Translations under genes and position numbers: made by a program
From: Siderastrea radians
Lineage: Eukaryota; Cnidaria; Anthozoa; Scleractinia; Rhizangiidae
Assembly: GCA_964017195.1 (NCBI GenBank)
Contig: OZ024890.1
Span: 68,129,376-68,193,375, forward strand
DNA: 64,000 nt
Direction of reading: 5' to 3'
Shown: positions 24,366 through 34,683 of the stretch, piece after piece
How the letters are laid out: each line of letters opens with the position of its first letter
Position numbering within the stretch: the first letter of the stretch is position 1
The notes under the pieces: model-generated
Databases searched by the model: none
What the model was told of the DNA's origin: nothing
Seen by the model: the letters and a program-made list of their open reading frames with translations, nothing else

Positions 24366-24770
24366 CATGTTCACGTGACAGTAAATTCTTCAAGATTGAT
24401 TTAGCCTTTGGTGAAAATTAGAGAAAAAGAAACGATAGGAAGAGAAAAGTAACTTTTGATTGTTCTAAATATTTAAAAATGTTATTATTAAGAAGTCGAT
24501 CAGACCTCAGTGCAACGAGCTGTAACGAAACGGACGTGATACATTGTCTAACACCCGTCATTCGATTTCTGGTACCATCCATCTGTTGTGTTGTATGTAA
24601 CGAGACAATTCGGAAATAAATAGGAACATTGCAATATGTGATAGTTAGGAGGAACAATCACATTGTAGGAAAGAACAGTTATCGAGAAGAAGCCGAAAAC
24701 AGGGACAAAAAAATCATAAAGATAAACATGCTGTTTATGTGCGCTATCCCCATGATCTTATTTTATCGTA

Positions 24771-24918
24771 GCCTGAGAAAACAGCCGACATTTCGCGAGG
24801 TCGCCACTTGAGCCCTCGCAAAACGACGTCTGAGTAACGAGCGCAGAAATTCGTTTCGAAAGTCGTTTTGCGAGGGCACAAGTGGCGACCTCGCAAGACG
24901 TCGGCTGTTTTCTCAGGC
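24771..24918. mobile_element. 148-bp palindromic MITE flanked by TA
   Basis: GCCTGAGAAAACAGCCGAC and its complement form the ends. The inner arms GAGGTCGCCACTTG / CAAGTGGCGACCTC and CTCGCAAAACGAC / GTCGTTTTGCGAG nearly meet. TA lies on both sides (24769-24770 and 24919-24920), which fits TA-target elements. Confidence 0.7.
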
Positions 24919-25372
24919 TAATTATATCGCTGTCCTTGAAAGCGACTTGGGGCACACCTTGGTAGATAAAAAAATCTATATAGACTGAAGGGAAAGGGGG
25001 GGGGGACAAATTGCCTTTGCTGACTCTACACGTTTGTAGCGTTGATGATGTGGATGCATAAGCCATCAAACTTTGTAACTTTTTCAAAAAATTGTCAGGG
25101 AACAATTTGGGATGACAAGTCATTGTTTGTCAAATTTAACGGTTGGCATGGCAGCCATATTTTGAGGGGTATTTTTTTTATCAGAAGTTCTTATTTCCCG
25201 CTTATAAATGAAAATTCGCAACTTAATCTGATTTTAGCCGTTATTTTATTGGTTTTGATTACTTTCTGGCCAATTTTGGTTGTTTTGGGGGTTCTGAAAA
25301 GTCAAGAAACTCAAGATGGTGGATAAAAAATGGCTGCCGTATGGGAATCGGCAATAGTTTCCGTGTCATTTG

Positions 25373-25690
25373 ACTTGCCATTTTGTTGTCAAAGCAAATA
25401 GGAATCTTTTCTGATGAACGAAGCTTGAGAAAGCTGGGAAATGGTGAGTATTTTGCTCTTTATTTGGAAAAATAGCGGTCGACCTGTGGCCAAATTGGCC
25501 GCTATTACCTGAGCATTCATTTTACCGTAAGCTGTAGTTTTGAAAGTTTCATTTTTAGTCTATTTCTAATTCCCGTTACAAGAAAATTCATGCTAAGACA
25601 TGAGCTATGCTACCAGGATTATTTTTCCGTGATTTTGGAGTCTTAAATCTAGTATTCTCGGGGAAAGCTTTGCGATTTCAAACCGTGAAA
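25373..25690. repeat. duplicated first-exon segment, copy B
   Basis: An inverted match to 5050-5410, including GCTGGGAAATG|GTGAGT at 25432-25448. If functional it would be a first exon on the plus strand, but I find no second exon downstream. ATGGTGG and ATGGCTGCCG motifs sit just upstream (25315-25347). Confidence 0.7.
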
Positions 25691-26099
25691 CCGAGCAGGG
25701 TACTAGTTATCAAGGATGCCAAAAAGTGAAAAAAAAAGAATGCGTTTTCGACCATTAAAGCTCACGTGACCAGTCATGGTTACAACCTCTCCAAAAGTAT
25801 TGATTAAAATGGCGTACTGGTTGACTGGGCTCCATTTTTGACTTGTTTATTAAGTCGTTTCCCCAGTTTCGTACAATAAAGTAAGTAAATTGTGTTGGGA
25901 ATGCCATGTATAATTCTCACGTTGGCCCAAGGGGGAAGGGATACGAAAAGGTGTCATTTCCCCCTGAAGGTGACACAATTGACAATGCTATCACTCGGAA
26001 ATGTAAGCTAGGGATGTTGACCTACATCACCATGGACATTAGCGTTTGTCTTTCTGAGTGGTACCATTCGGCCAAATTTAGGGTTCTGGCTTATGCACT

Positions 26100-26240
26100 A
26101 AGGGGGAAGTTTGAACATTGCTTGGGGGGGGGGGCGCATTTGAACGGCTTTTTTGCCCCGAGGGGAGGGAATTTAAACAAGTCAATCTTCAAAAGCTCAA
26201 ATGCCCGGGGGATTGCCCGGGGGGGATGTTGAACTTTCCC
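26100..26240. repeat. truncated relative of the 11753 MITE
   Basis: It shares GCCCCGAGGGGAGGGAATTT, CAATCTTCAAAAG and the CCCGGGGG / TTGCCCGG blocks with 12130-12210, and ends TGAACTTTC. The terminal TGCGCCGATC is absent, so only an internal/right piece remains. Confidence 0.6.
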
Positions 26241-26389
26241 CTCCTCTCCCTCTGCTTTTAGCACCTGCCACGAAGGCTATTTGAAAAGTCTGTAATTGCT
26301 TTCATAATACTCAAAAAGCAATCTTTAGGGTTGGCCAGATGTTTTGGGCATGCGGTAAAAAGAGTTTTAATATTCGGTAGGGGGGATAT

Positions 26390-26640
26390 TTAACAATTAT
26401 TCACCGAAGTGCGGGTAAATATCTCACACTCTTCACCAACACTGGGGTGAATAACTGTTTTAGTATATAGCAAACCAGTGGATAGCCAACACCAAATAGT
26501 TTTTTTTTCTGAGAAGTGAGTGAAAACTCGCTCGCGAAATCCAGAAAAATGCCGGGAGGTGAATATCCCCCGTTTGAGAAGCCGATCATAGAGCGCAAAA
26601 GACACTATCCACTGGTTTGGTATGCCAAAGTATACTACGC
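26390..26640. repeat. decayed inverted-repeat element
   Basis: TATTCACCGAAGTGC near the left and an inverted pair, AACCAGTGGATAG (26472-26484) and CTATCCACTGGTT (26606-26618), mark a repeat. The outer limits are not clear. Confidence 0.4.
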
Positions 26641-26644
26641 TCCG

Positions 26645-29400
26645 TTTCTTTGAGCCGAAAACGTTTGGGCACATCGGTTGATATTATTTGAGGTATTTTC
26701 ATTTTCAACTACCGGCCTTCACCCCGGCTGACTTTGTGTCTTGTCAGAAAATTGTCCAACAAACAATTGATTCACAGTTTGTTTTTTGTGCCCCTACTAC
26801 AACTAAAATGACTTGTGTTTTTTCGGCTCTCAGCATGATCAAATTCAAGACATATTCTATGAACCGTGATTCAAATCTTTGAGTGGTTGGATGAAATTTT
26901 CTAAATGTGATAACTCAAATAAAAGATTTCTCAATTTGAAATTGTATACAACTTAATTCTGTGGCTTACTTCGTGACACAAACGATTATACAACCTATTA
27001 TTGTTGTACCCTTTACTATAACCTGTGGCTACTTTTTCGTTACGACAGTGAAGTTGTTAAAAAAGTTTCACAGTTCAAAATTACTCCCCAACAGCCATCC
27101 TACTTTGCATAACTGTTAACTGTAAGATGTTTGACGGTGGAACAGATACAACAGCAGAATGTTGGCTACAGTTTCTAATTTTATTTACGTACCAAAAGCC
27201 AGTTAAATTCACCTCCACGAACACGTAAAATACACTGTCGACAGTGGAAATCCACTTTTACTGCAGGGCTCGAGGACATTTGCTCCTAAAGAAATAAATT
27301 AGGAGCAAAATTGCTCCTTCAACTCTTGGCCCATTTTCATAATAAATACATTTTCTGCTCCTTGTTAGACCAAATTTTAATACTCCTAAAATTTTGGACC
27401 TTGGAGCAGAATTGCTCCTGTGAAAAAAATTTAATTTCGAGGCCTGACTCTTAGCTCAAATTATTCAAAGCGTTTCAGTTATTATTGATTTCACTTTAAA
27501 TGTCAAAGGCACCTGTTGTTATAATTTATGCCAACATTTTAAAGTTTAACGGCTGGTTATAAAACAACCGCCAATGAAAATGCACGGGAATCTTAGCCCA
27601 ATACCTTCATGAGGCAACTAATTGATGCAGCTGAATATTGAGAAATGTCACGTGACTTTTGTAGGGTTAATGTTTCTCTGTAGAACGATTTAAAAAACAA
27701 GCAAACTTCGGCATTTTTAAAACAGGAGCAAATTTTTCCCAATTTTGGTTGGCCTTCAAAGTGGACTAAGCCCTTCGGCTGTTAGGAAAGATTGGTAAGT
27801 TACCAGTTTCATTTTTTCGTGTGCTGACAAACTGATGACCGCACATTCCTTGTGCAGGCAATTGAATCGAATCAGCTGTCGAATGAGAGTTTTATAACTT
27901 AGCTCAGACTTTAGACTCGACTTCAACAGCAGTCTAGAAAACTGGAAACTATCCCACTCATGTGAGATACAAAAAGCTAGCCCAGGTTCGATGAACCTAA
28001 CTTGGGACAAGTTGATATTTCTGTATCAGATTATAATTCTTTATTATGATTGTTTTTACTCTTGAGTGAGAGAACTGTTAGATCAGTTTAAAATGTCAGG
28101 CATCTTTATTAAGTAATGCACAAAAAATTTGCCAGAAAGATTTGCATAATCAAGAGATTAAATGAGGAGATAACTGAAGTGAAAGTTTCAACTTGCACTC
28201 TGTTTGTTGATCGTTTATACAGCCTTCCGTTAGCTGGTCAGGATATTATGCAATCACCTCTCCAACTTTTCCATTCACCATGATACAGCCATAAATAATC
28301 TTCGTCATTTGACACATATTCACATCGCTTGTGTGCCCTATTTCCGTCGCCGGTCTGTCGTGTATTTCACCAGCAAGAGTTTAAAACGCAATCTTGAAGC
28401 CATAAATTTAGGTAACCTCGACTGTAGGGTTTTAAACTAGAATGCTGTGGAACCAAGTATGTTATTTTAGGCAGCACACCTGCTATACTGAAGCTGACTC
28501 ATTGCCGGCTGCATAATTGTGCATAACGTTTTCTTTTTCTTAAAAAAAACTGTCGGACTGCAGCGGTCTTTTTTGTTGAGCTCTCTTCTCATTCGACAGT
28601 CCCGATTTCAACCAGCGTAATTAACAAAAGGTATAGTGATTGAAGAAATTTCTAAATTGTTTTTATGCTTATAAAACCGGAGGTGCATTTTGCGTTAAAT
28701 TAATTTGCCCCACAATCAACCTCGTTTACCCGAAAACATCTTCTTAGTTTATACGAGGATATCCTTCTACAAAATATCTTGAAATAAGGATTTTCGACCC
28801 AAGAAAAAACACAATTGAAACCGATCAAAACTCAGAATGTAGCTCTATGTGTTTGATCCGTGTAAAATGTATTTGTGATTTCTTGCGTCATTCTTACAAA
28901 CGAGAACTGCACGAAAATCATAAGATTCGTCGGTAAGGGAGGGCCACCTATTTGGTTCTAGACAGGCTGAATTCCTTATCTTTTTCTTTTTTTATAATCT
29001 CTGACATATAAACGTTACATTTAGTTACTTTTCATTCAAAGTACGGAACTTCAAGTTCCGTGTCATGTTTTTTTAATTGATCTGAGGAGACGAAAGGACG
29101 ATTTTTGGGACTGGGCCTGTGTAAAAATTCTGGATACTGCATTCCAACAGCTACAATTGCCATTACCAATTCAGTCCACCTGTTTGAAATTCCAGGATTC
29201 CGGGAAAGACCCCCATTTTGAATGTTTACAGTCATTCCGTGTGATCGTTAAGAACTTGGGTCATCTTAAGCCCCGATTAAACGGCCACTACCTTGCTTTG
29301 TTATGCTAAGCGCAACCCGAATGACTGGGGAGAGTGCCGGAGGGAATCCTCGTCAGAGAAGCAAAATGACGGCGTTTGATCCAAGCGTGAGATTTCGACG
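26645..29400. other. no gene recognised
   Basis: Mostly plain AT-rich sequence. At 27270-27440 a repeat piece carries GGAGCAAAATTGCTCC-type palindromes. No exon is supported. Confidence 0.35.
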
Positions 29401-29404
29401 ATCA

Positions 29405-29433
29405 CCATTCTCGTCCCCAGAGCTGCGATCCTT

Positions 29434-29465
<32 letters not shown>

Positions 29466-29670
29466 GGGGCCAGGATAACGCGCAAGCGCAATAACTGCCC
29501 ATTTTTGTAACTGATGGTAACTGTTATTGTCTCAAATTTCTGAGGCTGCGCAGAAAGCCGGAAGTCCGTTATTCACGGACTCCCTGTCTTCGGACCCTGC
29601 CAGAGCTGTCGCCAGAGCTCTCGATCCGTGGTGCTGGCCAAAAGGATCGCAGCCCTGGGGACGAGAATGG
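29405..29670. mobile_element. 266-bp foldback MITE
   Basis: CCATTCTCGTCCCCAG starts the left arm and its complement ends the right. The arms share about 55 bp, including GATCCTTTTGGCCAGC and GGATCGAGAGCTCTGGC. No clear target duplication is seen. Confidence 0.7.
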
Positions 29671-30091
29671 ACTATCACACGGAAAAATAGGGGACTGTAA
29701 TCAGTGTAGCCCCACTCCACATCGATATATAAATCTGGCAGCTTCCAGAACCATTTTAACTTGCCAGTTCAGCTGTCGAGCACTTAAACATCGAACAGTT
29801 CAAAAATTAGCTGTTTCAGAACGTTAAAAAATTGACCACATTAGCTTACTTAATCAAACAACTCTCCTTTGTATTCCAAGTTCCTTCACAGACAACATCA
29901 ACATCAACATCAACCACAGTTAAGGGCGTATAACTCATGCTTACCCCCGGTGCTTACCAAACATGGTCTCCTGAATAGACGCCTTTGATTTCATCTGAAT
30001 GGTACTAAGGACATCTCGTGCTGTATGACACAAAGTGATTTAGGCATACATTCCTTCGGATTAACATCACGCGCCGCACTTCCACCCCCGT

Positions 30092-30330
30092 GGGGGCACG
30101 GTGGTATAGTGGTTAGCACCTTGGATTTCAGATCTGAAGGTCGGTGGTTCGAGGCCCAGTCCCTGCCATCGTGTTGTTTCCTTACACAAGAAACTTTACC
30201 CCACATTGTCTCTCTCCACCCAGGTTTATAATTATAAATGGGTACTGGCGACATAATGCTGCATAGCCCTGCGATGGACTAGCATTCCATCCAGGAAGGA
30301 GTACTAATACTCTCAGTTGTTTCATGCTAC
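30092..30330 (+). repeat. tRNA-derived SINE
   Basis: The head GGGGGCACGGTGGTATAGTG looks like a tRNA A-box region. The B box is GGTTCGAGGCC. The body ACAAGAAACTTTACCCCACA..TCTCTCTCCACCCAGG is shared with 46026-46290, so the two copies define one family with related bodies. Confidence 0.65.
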
Positions 30331-31705
30331 AGAAACTGGGATATAAGCTGCGGTCGTATGGGCCTTGTAAAATGCCGAATAGAGTACAGTGCCCAAAAGA
30401 GTGCGACGCATAAATTATGACTCATTGTGCAATATCTGTCTCAGCAGGAAGTAATTTAGTCTCACATTGTCATCCAACGCACGCTTTCTACATTTTTAAA
30501 ATGAGTCAGCTTAAAAGCCTTTTTCTCCCCAGTATCGGGCAAACCCACCAATCAAAAGAAAAGAGATGAAAAGCTAAGGTGGCAATCAACCACACAACTA
30601 CAAAATCAAACGCGTTGGCAGTTTCTATTATGCATTCCTGCTGAATGTGTGTACAATTGTCACTCGATCTTAAAAACCATGTCACGCATACCCTTGACAT
30701 GCTTGATACAGTGCAACCAAAATAAACCCGATGTGTTTACTATCGATCACGCCAGCGACAAAGCGTTTTAAAATATCTGCAAAAGTAAGAGTTTCGCATC
30801 TCGGATGAGCAAGTGTAAGCAAAAGTTGACAACTGTACAGTTCGCATGGAACCTCCTCCGGGAACTTGAAAACGAGAACGTGTACTCCAGGCTTAAAAGA
30901 ATCGCTTGTTACAAAGTTTCACAGGTTAATAGTCAGATCTAAAGGAAATAAAAGTGTACTGCTTCGTGCAGAATAGAGAATGATGCTTGACTACCCTAAC
31001 GGGTAACAGGCAGATCCCAAAGCGTACCAAATAGAATACGAGAATAGGCAGATCTTATAGCGTGCCGAATAGAGTACGTGAATGATGTTTGTCTACCCTA
31101 AAATGAGTACGTGAATGATGTTTGTCTACCTAAAACTAGAAAAAAAAAACGCACTAAAAATGGTGTTCTCGTGCCGAATAGAGTACGAGAATGGTGGTTG
31201 TCTAACCAAGTGAGTAATATAGGCAAATCTAACGGGAAAAAGGTAAAACAAACAGGGATTGTAGTGCGTGCCGAATAAAGTACAAGAATAATGCTTGTCT
31301 AACCAAGTGATTAATAGGCATATCTACGGGGAAAAAAAGTAAAACAAATAGGGATTGTAGCGCGTGCCGAATGGAGTACGAGAATGATGCTTGGCTAACC
31401 AAGTGATTAATAGCCATATCCAAGGGAAAAAAAGTAAATCAAATAGGCCGGGATTGTAGTGCGTGCCGAATAGAGTACGAGAATCATGTTTGTCTAACCA
31501 AGTGTTTAATAGGCATATCTACGGAAAAAACGGTAAAACAAATAGGCATTGTAGTGCGTGCCGAATAAAAGCTAATAAAGTACGAGAATGACGCTTGTCT
31601 AACCAAGTGATTAATAGGCAAATCTAACGGAAAAAGGTAAAACAATTGTTGATATAGTGCGTGCCGAATAAAGTACGAGAATAATACTTGTCTAACCAAG
31701 TGATT

Positions 31706-31748
31706 AGTATATGTAATCGCATGAGGCCGAGTTGAATTAAGGATAAAT

Positions 31749-31791
<43 letters not shown>

Positions 31792-32630
31792 CGTAGCGAC
31801 GAGGGCAATTTGTGAAAACTTTGAAAATACAAGTGAAAATTTATCCTTAATTCTACGAGGGCTCAATGCGATTACTTGTTTATAACATAGAGGGCAAAAT
31901 TTTCTGAAAACTTTTAATTGCACGTCGAAACACAATCCGCCGCCGGCACTCAGAATAAACAATTCTCCACACAAGCAGTTTATTAAACTGCTACTCAGCG
32001 TCTAGAACAAAAAAAGAAACTGTCTTTTATGCATATGTTCATCTTTTGAGATAATTACAATTCTAGTTCGTTGACAAACTCACACTCAAAACTCAAACTA
32101 AGTAATTTATTTAAGCTTACCTGAGTTGCGAGGCGACCTCTCGCTCGCTGAATTAACCAAGGTTTTCGGTAGTTTTAGAACAAATAACCATTTGCTGTTT
32201 CCCGTAAAACGTTCAGGTTCACCTTCTGGAATTTCTCTTCGAACTATCAGCCGATTACCATACCATTTTTGCCAACCAACTCGGCTAAATTTAAACTCTG
32301 AAACTATATTCTTGTGTTGAACAACTCAAATCCAATTCAAAATCTGCTTTCGTTTCAAGACGCTTACAAAATGCAAATGGCGCGCTCTCGCGCTTAGCCA
32401 ATCAAATGCGAGTATTTTTGGCGCTTGCCCAATCAGGCGTCAGTAATTTTGCCCTCGTCTACGCTCGGCTCGCTCCGCTCGCCGTGCTCGCTTCGCTCGC
32501 CAAGATTATCATTCGCCCTTTTTCCCCACCGCGGAGCCTGTTCGCAGGCTATCGTTGGAAAGAAAATTAAGAAAAAATGCCCCCTGTCTCAACCAATCAG
32601 CAATCAGTAATTTTGCCCTCTATGTTATAA
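31706..32630. mobile_element. composite foldback insertion in the array
   Basis: It interrupts an array unit between CCAAGTGATTAG and AATAGGC. The left portion (31713-31875) is a near-perfect palindrome (GTAATCGCAT..GAGG, mirrored as GGGCTCAATGCGATTAC). It is followed by an inverted-end pair TTTATAACATAGAGGGCAAA (31880) and its complement (32609-32630). A solo AGCCTGTTCGCAGGCTA end is at 32536. It could be one element or two nested ones. Confidence 0.6.
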
Positions 32631-32949
32631 ATAGGCAAATCTACGGAAAACAAGTAAAACAAATGGGGATTGTAGTGCGTGCCGAATAAAGTAAGAGAAT
32701 GATACTTGTCTAACCAAGTGATTATTATAACAGGCATATCTACGGGAAAAGAAAGTAAAACAAATAGGGATTGTAGTGCGTGCCGAATAGAGTACGAGAA
32801 TCATGTTTGTCTAACCACGTGATTAATAGGCATATCTAACGGAAAAAAAGTAAAACAAATGGGGATTGTAGTGCGTGCCGAATAGAGTACGAGAACGATG
32901 CTTGTCTAACCAAGTGATTAATAGGCATATATAACGGAAAAAAAAGTAA

Positions 32950-33654
32950 AGGCTGGTTCACACTTGTGACATAAGCATAAGCATAAACATAAGAATGTTC
33001 ACACTTATGACATAAGCATAAGAAAGCGACATACGCAGGTGCATTGGGCTTCAGATTTATAATCCTGGGGGAATGAGACGAGTTGTAATTTCAAAATGGT
33101 GGACGAAGAAGAAAACGAAGAAGCGCTCCTTTTGATGTTGCTGCACCGTAATCGTCGACGGCGGAAAGAAAGACAACCTTAAAAAAGATGGCGGTCCTGT
33201 TGGGTTAGAGAAATCTTCACGAAGAGAAAACAACAAGAAGTTTATCACAATCTTGTGCTTGAAATGCGACTGGTGGACCGAGAATTTTATTTCAGGTAGT
33301 TCAGGTAGTTAATACGGCCGGCCTCAGCCAGTTTCTCATTATAATACAGCGTGTTTAAAGAAGAAGATGCCAGTTTGAAACAGCTAATCAGAGCAGGATT
33401 GGGAACTATTTTCGCTTGAATTTCTGCTGACATCAAATACTGCTGTTTCGTTATGCTTATGCTTATGCTTATGTTGTCCCGGTTCACACTTGCGATCACG
33501 CGACATAAGCATAAGCATAAGCATAAGAAAAAGGAAAAGTTTCCTTTTTCTTATGCTTATGCTTATGCTTATGTCACTACGGTTCACACTTACGCTTTCT
33601 TATGCTTATGCTTATGTTTATGCTTCTGCTTATGTCACAAGTGTGAACCAGCCT
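32950..33654. mobile_element. 705-bp Harbinger derivative, TSD TAA
   Basis: Inverted ends AGGCTGGTTCACACTTGTGA are followed by CATAAG hexamer iterations. They are flanked by TAA at 32947-32949 and 33655-33657. Removing the element restores the host array unit exactly (AAAGTAAAACAAATGGGG). Internal GGTTCACACTT blocks with CATAAG/CTTATG runs repeat near 33475-33650. It carries a transposase N-terminal remnant. Confidence 0.85.
33096..33300 (+). pseudogene. Harbinger transposase N-terminal remnant
   Basis: The frame from 33096 reads MVDEEENEEALLLMLLHRN, then a very basic stretch. After a frame change near 33180 it continues with WVREIFTKRKQQEVYHNL and LEMRLVDREFYF before a stop. The order W-V-R..Y/F-H-N-L..E-M-R-L.D...F is that of HARBI1-type transposase N-termini. 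The catalytic DDE region is absent, so it is a deletion derivative that would depend on another element. Confidence 0.6.
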
Positions 33655-34683
33655 TAAAACAAATGGGGATTGTAGCGCGTGCCGAGTAAAGTAAGAGAAT
33701 GATGCTTGTCTAACCAAGTGATTAACAGGCATATCTACGGGAAAAGAAAGTAAAACAAATGGGGATTGTAGTGCGTGCCGAATAGAGTACGAGAATGATG
33801 TTTGTCTAACCAAGTGATTAATAGGCATATCTACGGGAAAAAAAGTAAAACAAATAGGGATTGTAGTGCGTGCCGAATAGAGTACGAGAATGATGTTTGT
33901 CTAAACAAGTGATTAACAGGCATATCTAAGGGTAAAACAGTAAAACAAATAGGGATTGTAGTGCGTGCCGAATAGAGTACGAGAATGATGTTTGTCTAAA
34001 CAAGTGATTAACAGGCATATCTAAGGGTAAAACAGTAAAACAAATAGGGATTGTAGTGCGTGCCGAATAGAGTACGAGAAAAATGCTTGTCTAACCAAGT
34101 GATTAATAGGCAAAGCTACGGGAAAAAAAGGAAAACAAATAGGGATTGTAGTGCGTGCCGAATAGAGTACGAGAATGATGCTTGTCTAACCAAGTGATTA
34201 ATAGGCAAAGCTACGGGAAAAAAAAGTAAAACAAATAGGGATTAGGGATAGAAGTACGAGAATGATGCTTGTCTAAACACTTGATCAATAAGCAAATCTA
34301 ACGCAAAGAAGGTAAGACAATTGTTGATCTAGTGCGTGCCGAATAGAGTACGAGAATAATACTTGTCTAACCAAGCGATTAATAGGCAAATCTACGGAAA
34401 TAACCAGTATATTTCAGGATAAAAAGTGAAGTACCTTTACCGTTCATAATCGTACAACAAATATACCGTGCAGGTCAGTATCCTGAACATGCGTGCCGAA
34501 TGCAGTACGAATTGCGGAATGACATAACTCAGAACCTCAAGAGCTAGTCGGTATATTGTTAATTCTTTGATTGTTAATGAAAGGCCATTGTTTCAATATT
34601 GCAGGGTGCGAGGATTGTGGTACCTTCGTGGGACCAATGTGTTCAGCGTGCTGGTCGACACTTTTCAATGTTTTTTTTAATAT

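Larger units (their letters stand above)
31050..34400. repeat. ~95-bp tandem array inside the transposon's left arm
   Basis: The unit consensus starts GTGCGTGCCGAATAGAGTAC, then GAGAATGATGCTTGTCTAAC, CAAGTGATTAATAGGC, an A-rich tract and ACAAATAGGGATTGTA. Roughly 18-20 units are present after discounting two insertions (about 31706-32630 and 32950-33654). The core TGCCGAATAGAGTAC also forms the transposon tip. The right arm holds only two or three units (37085-37335). Confidence 0.85.

Noticed and set aside
30092..30165. Functional tRNA gene
   Set aside because: A conserved SINE body follows and the T arm and acceptor do not close properly.
31229..31699. Minus-strand frames with repeated INHLVRQASFSYFIRHALQS
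   Set aside because: These are translations of the 95-bp array; the repeats are DNA-level, and frames break at indels.
33384..33689. Open frames reading LMLMLM, HKHKHK, ISISIS on both strands
   Set aside because: Direct by-product of CATAAG hexamer runs in the Harbinger derivative.
31050..34400. CRISPR array
   Set aside because: Units are ~95 bp without unique spacers, in eukaryotic DNA, and are tandem copies of a transposon end motif.
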